Shown one piece after another: positions 36,337-47,123 of a DNA stretch of 64,000 nucleotides (position 1 is the first letter of the stretch; every line of letters starts with the position of its first letter). The notes beneath the pieces were generated by a model. That model was given only the letters and a program-made list of their open reading frames with translations. It ran no database searches and was not told the DNA's origin. The translations under genes and the position numbers were made by a program. This DNA comes from Fistularia commersonii (Eukaryota; Chordata; Actinopteri; Syngnathiformes; Fistulariidae): positions 16,521,001-16,585,000 of the forward strand of contig JBBMNZ010000015.1 of the NCBI GenBank assembly GCA_037954325.1, given 5' to 3'.

Positions 36337-38639
36337 GTGGGTTCCTGCGCCGCGAGCGCACGCGCTAGCTAGCGAAAACAATTAAAGCAAACGCTTCACC
36401 CAAGACTGCATCCTCGGTGAATTATGCAGGTCCCTTTGGGCCAGTTAGAAACTAATATCATACATAACCTTGTTATGATACGCAATAAAAGTGGCAGGTT
36501 TCGCCTCGGGACGTCTCTGCGAAAACGCTCGGCGCTTGTAAACAACATACCCTTGTCCTCTGAAGATGCGATCAGTCGTTGGATAAACAGATAAACCGCG
36601 TCCCGCCCGCACACGCCACTTTGATTTGACCCGCGAGTGGAGTAGCGGCGACGCACGCCGTCACCCTCAAGTTTTGTTAAAACGCGATCGGCGGCGACCG
36701 AAATATCGCATGTGACAGCGGAGCAAACGGAGACGGAATAAACGGTGTCCACTTTTGAGAATGGGAAATCAGAACTGCTATGTTTTGGTTCTTTCGCTGG
36801 CTTCCTTCCTTCCTTCCTTCCTTCCTTCCGGCCCTGAACTTGTCATTTGAAAACAAACTCGACCGCTCTCGTATTTGCATGTTTATACGCACGCTGGCAG
36901 CGCATTGCAGACGATTTTCCCCTTTCCTCCCCCCCCCCTTTCTCATTTAAGCCGGAATGCAGGGTCAGCGAAGGAGACTCTTTCATCTTCTCCTTCCCGG
37001 TGGAAACGCTTTTTTGCCGTAAATTGCCGGTCCCGAAATTTTCTTTTTCCCGTCAGTTAATTTGCAGATTCTCCCGCGTCGACTGTAAATTTTACGCACG
37101 TGTTTCAAACCTCGACAGTCAGAAATGTACATTCAAAGCGTAATTCAAGTTAACCGCGCATTCCTTACCGTCACAGCCCCCCCCCCGCCGAGTCGGGACG
37201 CAGTCGCGTTTCTCCTGCCAAAATCAAGAAGCGAGCGCTCGGAAAAATTCTCCGGCAGCGTAAATCAGCCGACAGATGTAAGCGGTGAAAGTTCTTTTGG
37301 TCCCACTTCTGAAAGAGAAGCCAAAAACCAACATGGCCAATATGATACAGAGAGATCATTTTCTTACCTCTAGTGGATGTTCTGCTCCTACTTCTACTCG
37401 CCGGAACCCCATTTAGCCGTGACTAATATCGTCAGGAAACGCCGCAACACCGATATGTTTGAGGGAAAACACTTTTTGCGCGGAAGTGGAGATTAGTCTT
37501 TACAATTCAAGGGTCCCGTTCGGCTCAGATTATGATGATTTTTAAAGAAAACCCACGACCTTTTACCCCAGAGGACAAGAAGCGGGGTTTTCAAGGGCAA
37601 TTAAGGGAAATCCACTTGCAGAAGGGATTTCCTTTTTTGTCACTTTTATTTTTAAAGACGTGGTCGGAAAGTTACCGTCAGACCGGCTTTATCCTGTAAG
37701 TCTTGACTCTTGTCAACAAAAAACAGGTGAAGGTAAACAATCCGATGCTACGAGACGCTCGGCCCGGCGTATGTCTGGATCCCACCTTCTCAGCTCCGCA
37801 CCGCGACGCTAATGTCCCAACAAGTTCTGCTGTTCATGTCAGGATGGGACATACGGCGAACGTCCCCGGCCCGAGAAGGACGGGGGACATTGAGCTCTGA
37901 TTATTCAGCTGCTGAAAGGCTCCATGAATCTTAATATCTTGCGGGATCCATTGAAGACCATCTACTGCTCCCTCGTCACCAACTCGGAGAGCAGTTACTT
38001 ATCGCACGCTTTATCGCTCTATTAATGCTCATTTTTATTTTCTAGTTTAGGATGCCTTAAAAAAGGTTTCCCGCCGAGACGCGCGGGCCTCCTTTTTTTT
38101 TTCCCCTCCTTTGTCCGTTATGAGAAACCAACGGTATCTTCAGCTCAATTTATTTTTTTTTTCTCTGTTGAAATATTAAAATTCAATTAGGAATTTTGAT
38201 GAGACCCGGCAGATGTGCCCCAAAGCGCCCCCCTGGAAGCGTCTCATTTTTGGATATACTCCAGCTCACAGGAAACCTGCCAGTGTGTGTGTGTGTGTGA
38301 GAGCATATATGTAGTGTGTGTGAGCAGGTGTGTGTTCTCACTGCAATGTATCTCCTCCTGGCTAGCCAAGCATAGCGGCCAGGAAGGAGTGACTTCCATC
38401 CATCTCGTCGGCATCCTCTCCCGTCCCCCCCTCACCTCTGCCAAGCCTGGTTTACTGTGCGACAGAGCGCTCCGGCGTGCAGACCTCTCCAGGATGTGAC
38501 CTCATAAAAGGGCGCAGAGTGAATGTAATGAACTCTCAGCCCATTACACTGATCTGAGCACATTTGACATGTCTTCGGGGAGCCACAGATACACTCACAG
38601 CTAGAAAGGGAGGGAAGGACGTAAGGGATGGGACGGCGA

Positions 38640-38673
<34 letters not shown>

Positions 38674-40041
38674 AGAATGGTAAACCATTTCCATAATTGC
38701 CCCGAATTCGATCTGTCTTCTCCCACTCGGCCCCCAGGTTTTCAAGCGGTGCCAAAGCGAGACGCGCTCAGTTAAAAATGGTTGAGCTCAATTAAGGTTA
38801 ATGTGATGGAGGATCACCGGTCGCTGTTGCGCACAACAACATAAATAACCTTTTGCTCCTCAGCGCGATGGGTCGTTTCTGCTGAGGTGGCTTTTACTGT
38901 CGGAGCGAGCCGAACACCGAGGGACACTCGACGGGCGCCGACGACGCTCGCGCTTCGGCTTCAAGCGCGGCTCATAAGCGGCACGTTTTTTTTTTTTTTT
39001 TTTTCCCTCCTCCCCGATACCGTGCGTACACGATAGCGCGCGTTCGACCCGAAATGTTCCAACCAATGTTCGGAAGTGTGAACAGATTTGCTCACTCCCG
39101 AAGCCTTCGCGAGTAAGAGGAACCCGATACACCTGCTCCTTCTCCCTTCCTTTTTTTTTTTTTTTTCCCATTTTCTCGTCCGTCGTCGCTGGAAGCCGTC
39201 CGATGCTCGGGTCATGCGATCGATACCCCGGGACAGAGACCATCTCGTCATATAATGACACACAGGAAGAAGCGGGGCAGGGAGGGACATTAACAAACGC
39301 CTGCTTCCACACCCACCCAGGCGGTCTCTTTGGAGAATCCTTCTTATCCGCCTTTTCCTCTCGTCCATCTACGATAGACGGACGGTGGAAAAAAAAAAAG
39401 GAATAACAAGCCCAGCCGCCGTGTGCACGCTCCGCCCGATATTCATGTGTTTTTGTCCCCCCCCCCCCATGCATTATGCATGTTAGTTTATAGTGGTATC
39501 TGCATTTACTGATGGATGTAGGTCTCTTGTATGAGCAAGCTGATGGGCTCTCTATGACTCCCATATGTCTGTGCACTGAAGTGTGTTTGCTGAGGAATGG
39601 CCCTTTTTATAAGCCTCTGTTTATGGCCTCTGAGAGGCCACCGCTTGCCAATAATTGGAGTCTGGATTGCTCTGTAAGTATTTGGCGAGTCAACCGGGAC
39701 TGGCCGGGTCCAGCGGTGCTCTGGAAAGGTCAGAGTGTTGCTGAATGGGATGGAGATGGCAGAACGACACGGCGAGGAAGGCGTATGTGGGAAGAAAGAA
39801 AAGATTGTCGGGATAGAAAGGATCAGATTGTTCCAGCGGTGAAAATAGAGAGGAAGTACAAAGCCGGAGAGGCAATGAACGGCCATATTAACCGGGGAAA
39901 GGGGCGCAAGAAAAGGTGGCTAGACAAAAAAAAAAAGGCAAAATCGGAGGATGTGGGCAAAGACGGAGATCCACAGGTGGAGGAGGACAACACGGGCTCG
40001 ACCTTCTCGTTACCCCGCCCCTCTCGTCTTTCTTCCAACAG
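36337..40041 (+). other. Intron 4 (3.7 kb)
   Basis: No supportable gene. It holds a (CTTC)7 tract near 36800-36829, a G32 homopolymer at 38641-38672, a short TG tract near 38283-38299, T-rich tracts at 38986-39004 and 39151-39166, and a repeat-free stretch at 39540-39690 that could be conserved non-coding sequence. A 338-codon open frame (39512-40528) runs through the end of the intron and exon 5, but in a frame one base off from MED13. I treat it as non-coding. Confidence 0.75.
38641..38672. repeat. G32 homopolymer
   Basis: Thirty-two consecutive G on the plus strand, preceded by gggatgggacggcgac and followed by aagaatgg. It lies in intron 4 on the coding strand, so the pre-mRNA would carry a G32 run capable of G-quadruplex formation. 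Runs this long are rare and error-prone in assemblies. Confidence 0.85.
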
Positions 40042-40242
40042 TGATCCTGAGTCCTTTCGGCCTGAACGGGACGCTGACCGGCCAGTCGTTCAAGATGTCA
40101 GATCCACCCACCCAGAAACTGATCGAGGAGTGGAACCAGTTTTACCCCATCGGCCCCAGCGCCAAGGAGAGCGTTTCCGAGGACAAGGGAGAGGACATGG
40201 ATTGGGAAGACGATTCTCTGGCCTCCGTCGAGGTCCTTGTCG
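40042..40242 (+). CDS. med13: MED13 exon 5
   Basis: Starts TG after ttccaaCAG, completing Val with G of exon 4, then reads VILSPFGLNGTLTGQSFKMS, DPPTQKLIEEWNQFYPI, an AKESVSEDKGEDMDWEDDS acidic stretch and SLASVEVLV. The acidic segment matches MED13 (MDWEDDSLAAVEVLV) rather than MED13L. It ends GTC G/GTCAGT in phase 1. It is the first of four closely spaced exons (5-8) separated by introns of only 87, 93 and 670 bp. Confidence 0.96.
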
Positions 40243-40329
40243 GTCAGTTGTCGTTTCATTCACCGTCCAGCGGAATCGGCGTTCGGTGTTCCTCTGTCTC
40301 GGTCAGCTGACCCGTGTGTGTGTTTTCAG

Positions 40330-40524
40330 GTGGTGTGCGGATGGTGTACCCAGCCTGCCTGGTGCTGGTACCCCAGTCAGACATCCCCGTCGTGGCCCCT
40401 GTGGGGTCCTCCCACTGCACTGCCGTCTATTCGGGTGGCCACCAAGTGCCTGCTTCCCAGCGAGAGCCCGCCATGTCTTTGGTGACCCTCACCCCTCCCA
40501 CATCGCCCGAGGAAGTGCAGACAG
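40330..40524 (+). CDS. med13: MED13 exon 6, carrying the Fbw7-type phosphodegron
   Basis: Follows an 87-bp intron (40243-40329). It reads GGVRMVYPACLVLVPQSDIP, then GSSHCTAVYSGGHQVPASQR, then EPAMSLVTLTPPTSPEEVQT. The TLTPPTSPEE block (about 40485-40514) corresponds to the phosphodegron around Thr326 of human MED13, through which SCF-Fbw7 turns the protein over and detaches the kinase module (published for MED13/MED13L). Counting a 22-residue first exon, the Thr here is residue 327, essentially the same place. It ends ACA G/GTAGGA, phase 1. Confidence 0.96.
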
Positions 40525-40617
40525 GTAGGATTCCGAAAACGAGGCTTCGCTCTCCGTCCGCTTTGGGATTTACGCCCGCGTCGTCACGTGACCCCGTCTC
40601 TCTCTCTCCGCTTTCAG

Positions 40618-40780
40618 TGGACTCTCACTTGGCCCAGAAGTGGGTCAAGATGCCTTCGTTGTCCGACGGGTTCAGCGTGGACAGGACGAGCCACCACGGA
40701 GGCAAGATCCCACGTCGGCTCGCCAGTCAGGTGGTGGAGCGCGTCTGGCAGGAGTGTAATCTCAACCGAGCCCAGAACAA
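40618..40780 (+). CDS. med13: MED13 exon 7
   Basis: Follows a 93-bp intron. TG completes Val, then DSHLAQKWVKMPSLSDGFSV, DRTSHHGGKIPRRLASQVVE and RVWQECNLNRAQNK. The SHHGGKIPR and RVWQECN.NRAQNK motifs are hallmarks of MED13. It ends AAC AA/GTGAGT in phase 2; the AA joins G of exon 8 to give Lys. Confidence 0.96.
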
Positions 40781-41450
40781 GTGAGTCTGCGGTCGAGCTC
40801 CGGAGGCTCGCGGGACCGTTTTCCCGCTTTTTATTTTCTTTAACGCGTGAAGTCCTGGCCAAAAGGATACAATAAAAATGATGCAGTGAATTAAAATCAG
40901 ACCAGCCTCTCCATAATATTAATAACTCTTATGCCATAAGACGAATCCTGCCAAATAAACCGGTCTTGAAATCCTTTTATCGTCGAAAAAGTGTGACATA
41001 TTATATGACCACGTACGGTAATATTTTATCAGAAGAGGCTTTGTTATAAAGAAGCGGGAGTCCGTCCGAAACCGATGGCCGACGGTAATGAAACAGGGGT
41101 CTAGCTCGCCGTTTTTGTTTTTTTTTTTTCCCCCTCCCAGTCCGCTGTACAATCCAGCATCAGTAAATCTGACACATTGGGAGCACCCCGGGATCTGTTG
41201 CCCCTCCACCAAGCACACAACGTCAACCGTTGTTAGCTGTTAGCTTGTCATCCAAAATATTATGGCTCCGAGCGGGGCCGTGAACTTAGCCACGGAGGCG
41301 CACGACTTTAGACATTCACCACGGGAGCCGGGAGACAGGGTCGTGCTTTTTTTTTTAATTTTTTTTTTTTTAAACAGATATTAAAAAAAAAAAAAAAAAA
41401 AGAAACAAAAAAAAAACTGTCTGAAATCTTCTCGTTTGTGTCCAAATTAG
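40781..41450 (+). other. Intron 7 (670 bp) with facing T and A runs before exon 8
   Basis: No gene. Its last 110 bases contain T runs (41347-41356 and 41359-41371) followed by A runs (41383-41401 and 41407-41416), which could pair in RNA. The acceptor region tctgaaatcttctcgtttgt..attAG is only moderately pyrimidine-rich. Confidence 0.75.
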
Positions 41451-41561
41451 GCGGAAGTTTTCCGCCGCAACCAACGGTACCTGTGAGGAGGAGCGGACCG
41501 AGAAAATGGGAGTCTGGGATTTCGTGGAACCGTCGCAGAGGTCGTACTGCAGCTGTTCCAG
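41451..41561 (+). CDS. med13: MED13 exon 8 (111 nt)
   Basis: A short exon easy to miss, because the open frames around it are in other phases. G completes Lys, then RKFSAATNGTCEEERTEKMG, VWDFVEPSQRSYCSCS and AG of Arg. This matches the MED13 order RKYSASSGG...CEE...WDFVEATQR..CSC. The acceptor is ccaaattAG and the donor TCCAG/GTCAGT (phase 2). The WDFV and CSCS.R motifs and exact phase fit on both sides make it secure although only 37 residues are encoded. Confidence 0.92.
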
Positions 41562-43948
41562 GTCAGTCGCTTTACACGCCTGTTTACACGGAGCGCCGGC
41601 GCCGCTCACACCCGCGCACTCGCCCGAGACGTGAAATGGAGTTTATAGAGCTTTGAGAAAAGGCACCGCGGGGACCGTCCTGCCAAATATCCGCAAGTTA
41701 TCTCGTCCACACTTTGACAGCCGTGCAAAGTAGCGATAAACCCCAAAAAAATCTGCCGATGTAATTGACTCTCTGGCCGCGGTTTCCGAAACGCTGCCGT
41801 TTTTACTTCCGGAGGATGATTTCCGAGGAGTTTGAATGAGTGCTTGATGTAATTAACATGGTGGTGGGTGCACGATGTCAATATCGTGTTATTATTTTCC
41901 GTTCGGAATTTTAATCACAGAAATATTTAGGATCCTTGCAATTAAACACTCGTAAGCCCACAGAGCAGAAGAGCTCTCGTCTGTAGTGCACCTATTTCAA
42001 AAAATCAGCGAGATAAACATCGCGGGCTCACGGAAATACAAAGAAATGGATTTTAAATCACTTTAAATCGTTCATCTCGAGGTGTAAATTCATTTGAAGG
42101 TTACTGAATTTGTAATTGTGATTCCTTCACGTACGTGAGGAGGCCTGTCTTCTGCAGGAAGGAGCTTTGAACAGCGCGCTTACTATAACATGCAGTACAA
42201 CCGTCAAAGATGGTTCTCCGAGAAGTGTAATTAGTTTTACTACACCGCAACCGATGATAATCCCCTCCTGAGACATCTAGTAGACCCACAGGTGGTTCCA
42301 GGACTTTGCACACTTCCGGTCCGAGCTCCAATCGATGTTTCGGTCTGATGTGCTCAGCATATGGCTTTTATTCTTCTCTCTTTTCCCCCCACAATCGCAA
42401 AAACACTCGACGGGGAAACGCGAGCGCTCTCGCCGCATGCAGATATGTAATTCGTCGCCCGACACTTTAATTAGTTTGTTACCTGCATCGTCCTCGTTGT
42501 GCCCGCTTACGCCGGCGCGCCTTTGTCATTTATCGCATGTATTTGAAATCTCAACATGGCGAATCGCTCACTTTTCCGCTCGCTTCCCTACTCGAGCGAG
42601 TATTTTTAAGGTAGCCGGCGAACCCCCCCCCCGCGCCCCGTGCGTTCGTTTCGGTTTCTCGGCGGCTCGTCATCCATCCTGTCAAATCGCAGTCAGCCAG
42701 CTGCAGCTCTCATAAGGGTACATGCAAATGAGCGCCGGAGACCAGGACGCTCGACTGGCCTCGGCACTGGAACCAGCTTAATAGATTGAAAGAGAAATCA
42801 GATTCACGGCTCATTACTAAAGCGCTACGGAAGCAGATGTTTTGATGTGCTTTCATCGGGCGAATACATTGAAGTTTCGGGCATGCCCCGGCGGGGGGAA
42901 ATCCTGCGCCCACCTAGGGAGCGGAGATCTGGCTCGGGCGGCAGGAGAGAAAAGAGCGGATTGGGGCAGTCAGCCGGGGCATGTTAATTTGTTGGAAGCC
43001 ACCCAGCTATTTAGCGACACAGAAACGGGCTGCCGCGTGCGTTGCCAGTTTTAATGGCCATTAGCTTTTGTTTTTTTTTTTTTTTTTTGCATGGAATCCC
43101 TCCATTTTATCATGACATCTAATTGTCAGGAGACCCCGGCGACTTGGCCGGGCGTCCACGTGAGCAGGCGGATAACCACGTTAGACCGCGGTGACCCTGC
43201 AACCGGGGAGGCTAAAAAAAAAAAAATCACTGATGCCGATCCAGGAGACTCCCGGCGTGTCTGACAGGCTGGCTGCAACATCTCCGCCGGCTTAGGTGGC
43301 AGGTTTTCACTGCAGAGGTGACGAGAACAGGCCAGTGAGGAGGTCCTTTATTTTATTTTGTTTATTTATTTTTCATTTTACTACTGCAAGACTACTTTCT
43401 TTTTTTTTTCTTTTTTTTTTTTCCCAGTTCAATCGGTCACCGGGGAGAAAAATAAAAAAAAAAAACATTGAAAAATGATGTGAGCGCAGATTCCAGAAGT
43501 AGCTCGGGTCTTTCAGGGCTAAGTTATGGAAAGGTTATATATTTCTACTCGCGGTTAAAGAAGGCGGGGAGATTTAGCCCTCCGAAAAATCCCACTGCCA
43601 ACACATCAATATGTTGCACTTACAGAAAGCCCAAATGCAGAACCTTCCTCTTTAAGTTCATATTTTTGCTTGGCTGGATCGTCCTGTCTCCCGCAAAGTA
43701 GCTGCAGCGAGCGCCCCCGGCTTTATAGACCACTTTATTGATTATAAAAAACACTGAAAATGTTTTATGTCGCCAGCTTTCTTTATTAGAAAGGCGCCCC
43801 GCCCCCTTAATCCCCTGCTTCCAAGCCCCCTCTCACGCTGGCTGCTCGGAGAAAGGTGCCATCTGATGAAGTGGAGGAAGTGTAATATCACATTCACACT
43901 TGGAGGGGGTTCAGATTGACAAGTGAAAAATGCAGGGGTGGGTTGGTT

Positions 43949-43966
43949 GGGGGGGGGGGGGGGGGG
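43949..43966. repeat. G18 homopolymer
   Basis: Eighteen G following GGTTGGTT in intron 8, another G-quadruplex-capable run on the transcribed-as-RNA strand. Confidence 0.85.
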
Positions 43967-44379
43967 CAGAAAAAAAATGTTTTGGGTTCTTCCCTGCGAG
44001 ACTTCATTTGCTACCGCCGATTTTATTACTTTTCCTATTCTCCTCAATAAAAGCAAAAAGTGTGTTGTTAAAAATCACTTATCTTCCTATCAAATAATGG
44101 GCCCACAGATAGTTGTATTGATAAACACTTTGGAATGCTAAGCACTCTCTGCTGTTGTAGCCGGTCTGCTTAAGGGAATGATGATCCGCGCCCATCATTT
44201 GATCGCTTAACGGTTTATGTCCCACAAGGTTTGAGGTAAAAGGGTCAACTCAAGGCTTTTGGAGTCTTTTTTTTTTTTTTTTTTTTTTTTTTGGGTATTT
44301 TAAATTGTGTCGCGTGTGTTTGCTGACCAAATGTCGAGGTGTTTGGATTGCTTTGTCCGTCCACTCAAAAACGCAGTGG

Positions 44380-44760
44380 GCCAAAATTTAAAATTGGGCC
44401 AAAGTCGCGGGCCAACATTGATATTTATTAAAAAAAAAAAATCTTCCTCCAGATATAACACAGAGCCGTTTCAGTGGACCCAAACAAGTTTTGCTTAAAA
44501 AACTGAATATGGAACAAGCAAAGCTCAATACTAAACAATATATAACTTCATATTGCACACATGCAGAATCCTGTTTTCCTGTGCCAGTATTAGCATAAGC
44601 TCGCTTTCACTAATGTCGATGAAGGAGAGGGTGTTTATGGGTCCTGTTGTGATTTTCAAACCAAAACACCAGCAGAGGGCAAAATATAATATAATTATAT
44701 TGGAATATAATTAGACTTGGTCAGAGTTGGGGCCAGAGTTTGACACCTATGGCTTAGTAG
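44380..44760. mobile_element. Probable hAT-derived repeat
   Basis: Contains the phrases GGGCCAAAATTTAAAATTGG and CGCGGGCCAACATTGATATT near its left side, and GAGTTTGACACCTATGGC near its right end, which resembles a degraded hAT terminus (TTTGACACCCCTG). I recognise the phrases as part of a dispersed fish repeat from memory; no coding capacity is visible. The orientation is not settled. Confidence 0.45.
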
Positions 44761-44910
44761 CACGGTGAAGTAAAATAAACAGGTGTGAGGGTTTTCAGAA
44801 GATCTGGAAGGAGTTAATGTGTTTTTTTTCTGCATGGTGGAAATGAAATAAACAATACCTATCCCACATATTCAGGTTTTCTTCCTCCCACTCTTTTTCG
44901 CCCCTCACAG

Positions 44911-45676
44911 ATACAAGTCGGTGAAGCAGCGAGCGGGTAGCACCACGGGCCAGGCCCAGTCGGCGGGCCAGCCGTCTCAGCCTCCGACGAAGCACAAAGC
45001 TGGGGGAGAGAAGCCGGACAAAGGCGACAAGCAGCAGAAGAGACCCCAGACTCCCTTCCATCATCGAAGCCTGACCAGCGACGACGCGTCCATCGAAGCC
45101 GAGGCGTCGGCGGGCCAAAGACTGGCGATGAGGGGCCAGGATGAGGGAAGATTCGCTACCATTCGCTCCGGGGACGCCATCCAAAAAGCCCCCCAGCTCC
45201 ACGGCGGGGGGGGTCGGTACCGGGCCGTCGGACCAGGCCAACTCCCCGCAGCCGCCGCCGCTCAGCCCCCACCCCTGCGAACGCAGCGAGGAGTCGGGCG
45301 AGGGCATGAAGAACCCTTCCACCCCAAACAGCCAACATTTCTACCAGCCACCTCCGGAGCCCTGTCTGGTCGGGGTGAAGGGCGGCGGCGGCGGCGGCGG
45401 CGGCGAGGAGCCCGGAGGGCCAGAGGGTCTAAATCAGCATTTCAACCCCAACCATCCGCACCCCCACCCGGGAGCCTCCGGTTACTCGGAGCCCCCGGAG
45501 CCCGTGGTGTACATGGGGACGGCGGTGCACCTGGAGGAGGACAGCTCTCACTCCCCGTGGAGGCTATTCAACCTGCCCCGCAGGAAAGAGGTGGACGTCC
45601 CCACGCCGCTGCTCCCGGGGGACAAGTTCAGGGACGAGGCCTCGGCGTCACAGGACAACTTGATATCCGTCACAGA
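44911..45676 (+). CDS. med13: MED13 exon 9 (large), with an apparent one-base frameshift
   Basis: A 766-nt exon. A completes Arg, then YKSVKQRAGSTTGQAQSAGQ, KHKAGGEKPDKGDKQQKRPQ, TPFHHRSLTSDDASIEAEAS and RFATIRSGDAIQKAPQLHGG. At a G8 run (45206-45213) the MED13 frame moves by one base, resuming as DQANSPQPPPLSPHPC, NPSTPNSQHFYQPPPEP, a Gly8 run from (GGC)8 at 45381-45404, then EPVVYMGTAVHLEEDSSHSP and DKFRDEASASQDNLISVTE. Seven G would restore one frame. Without that, the upstream frame continues through low-complexity Arg/Gly sequence and past the splice donor. It ends ACA GA/GTAAGT, phase 2. The exon covers part of the long disordered linker. Confidence 0.93.
45381..45404 (+). repeat. (GGC)8 coding for Gly8
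   Basis: A perfect GGC trinucleotide array inside exon 9 encoding eight glycines after VGVK and before EEPGG. It is not part of the MED13 sequence that I remember from mammals, so it is a lineage-specific expansion in the disordered linker. Confidence 0.9.
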
Positions 45677-46906
45677 GTAAGTGATACGAGTCGATAACGA
45701 CGAGTGGCGGTCGCGCGCTTCGTCCGCCTTCTCCGGGACACTCGGGAGCCCTTTCAAACAGAGCGACGACGACAGCAACGACAACAACAAAAAAAAAAAA
45801 AACATTTCAAAGAGAAGTGACGCAACAACCACCTTCTCCCTCTTTCTCGTTCTCTGCCTCTCATGCAGCCCCTGCCTCGTCGCTCGGCTTCAGAATGTTC
45901 GCCGCGGCGCTTAGCTACACACAGCCTGTTAATCTCTTGCTATGTGCCCTTTTGACATCATACATCACCAATGTGCAGGGCCAGCACTACTCATTGATTC
46001 CTGACACACAAACAGTCACACTCGCCCAAGCTAGGAGAGGGGAAGAGTAACTGTCAGGCAAGATAAAGATAAACCTCCACTATTGTAATGGAGTCCGAGC
46101 TGATAGAAAACTGTCCGCCGGCTATCTGTCGAGGGGGGGGGGGGGGTTGGAGATTTGCACGAAGACTTAGAATTTGCTCCAGATAGACAGGAAGGATCAC
46201 CCACGGACAGAGGAAGGGTATCTCGTACGGCGTGACCAGCAGGCCAAAGGGCGGCCGTAGTGAGAATTATCTGCGGGATTGTGCAATCCCAGTGGGCCGT
46301 CCACTCGACCGAGCTATTCTGGAGAGCCGTAATCCTCCCGACCGCAGCTCTGAATGGCGGCTAATCTCCGGCCCAGGCCGCCGCACACCATCACCTTGCA
46401 TCAGAGCTGCACAGGCATGACCAGACAGAGACTCGCCGCGAAGGGGCGGGGCTTTACGCCGGGACCTCGTCTCCCGCTTAGCGGTCGGCGGTATTCTTCT
46501 TTTCCCCTCTCTCATATCGTGAAAATATGACATTTTCACGATGCATCTCGGTGACGTCCGTCGGATTCCCGTGCCCGCGAGCGCGCGATCGGTCCTCGCC
46601 GAATCCCGCGGATTTCCCTCAAATCGGCCGGAAATGCGATCGTTTGCAACCGCCGCCGTTTCATTTTCTGCGAAATCGGTCGCAAAGCTGACAAGTCATA
46701 CCAGTCGGCATCACGCTTAAACACAGCAGCGGCGGAAAGGGGGGGAGGGGTTATTGTTGGCAAAACGTTAGCAAGCAAATCAATACCTTCGTCGTTTATA
46801 ACAGCCAACGCTTCTTATTTCAGCGCTCGAACCTTGAAAACACATCTTGTCTCTTCGTCACTCGCCACGATAATCATCCTGCTCCTGTGCCTCTCCGTCC
46901 TGTCAG
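45677..46906 (+). other. Intron 9 (1.23 kb)
   Basis: No gene. It has an A13 run near 45788-45800, a G12 run near 46135-46146 and CpG-rich sequence at 46380-46640. The donor is GTAAGT and the acceptor tccgtcctgtCAG. Confidence 0.75.
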
Positions 46907-47123
46907 GGTGATGTCCACCTCGAAATTCCCCCTGAAGGTGTCCGACGAGCGCGTGCAGATGTACCAGGCCAGGAGGAACCAGTACCTCTCCGCCGCCATC
47001 GTCGACGGAGACCACGAGCCCGAGGTGGACCCCTACGCCTTCGAGGACGGAGACGTGAAGTTCACGTTCTCCAACAAGAAGGACAAGGCGGGCGGGGAGC
47101 GTGAGCCGGGAAAGAAACACAAG
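46907..47123 (+). CDS. med13: MED13 exon 10
   Basis: G completes Glu with GA of exon 9, then VMSTSKFPLKVSDERVQMYQ, ARRNQYLSAAIVDGDHEPEV, DPYAFEDGDVKFTFSNKKDK and REPGKKHK. It matches the MED13 block PLKVSDE..QQYQ..NQ.LSAI....EP..DPYAF and GKKHK. It ends AAG/GTAAAG in phase 0. The DPYAFEDGD motif is also shared with MED13L (DPYTFEDGD). Confidence 0.95.

Larger units (their letters stand above)
41562..44910 (+). other. Intron 8 (3.35 kb)
   Basis: No supportable gene. It contains a G18 run (43949-43966), T runs near 43070-43088 and 44268-44292, a probable hAT-derived repeat (44380-44760), and a stretch with few simple repeats and TF-site-like words (42440-43060, including the octamer ATGCAAAT at about 42723). 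It ends tttttcgcccctcaCAG. Confidence 0.75.

Noticed and set aside
38860..39576. 238-codon minus-strand open frame in intron 4
   Set aside because: Held open by A/T runs giving Lys runs; no domain, no start context, and a second open frame overlaps it in another phase.
39512..40528. 338-codon plus-strand open frame ending over exons 5-6
   Set aside because: It is one base out of frame with MED13 in exon 5, its upstream half is Lys/Arg/Gly-rich intron read-through, and it shows no family motif.
44921..45697. Single 258-codon reading of exon 9
   Set aside because: Correct MED13 frame only up to the G8 run; afterwards it becomes Arg/Gly low-complexity while the conserved MED13 sequence continues in the next frame.
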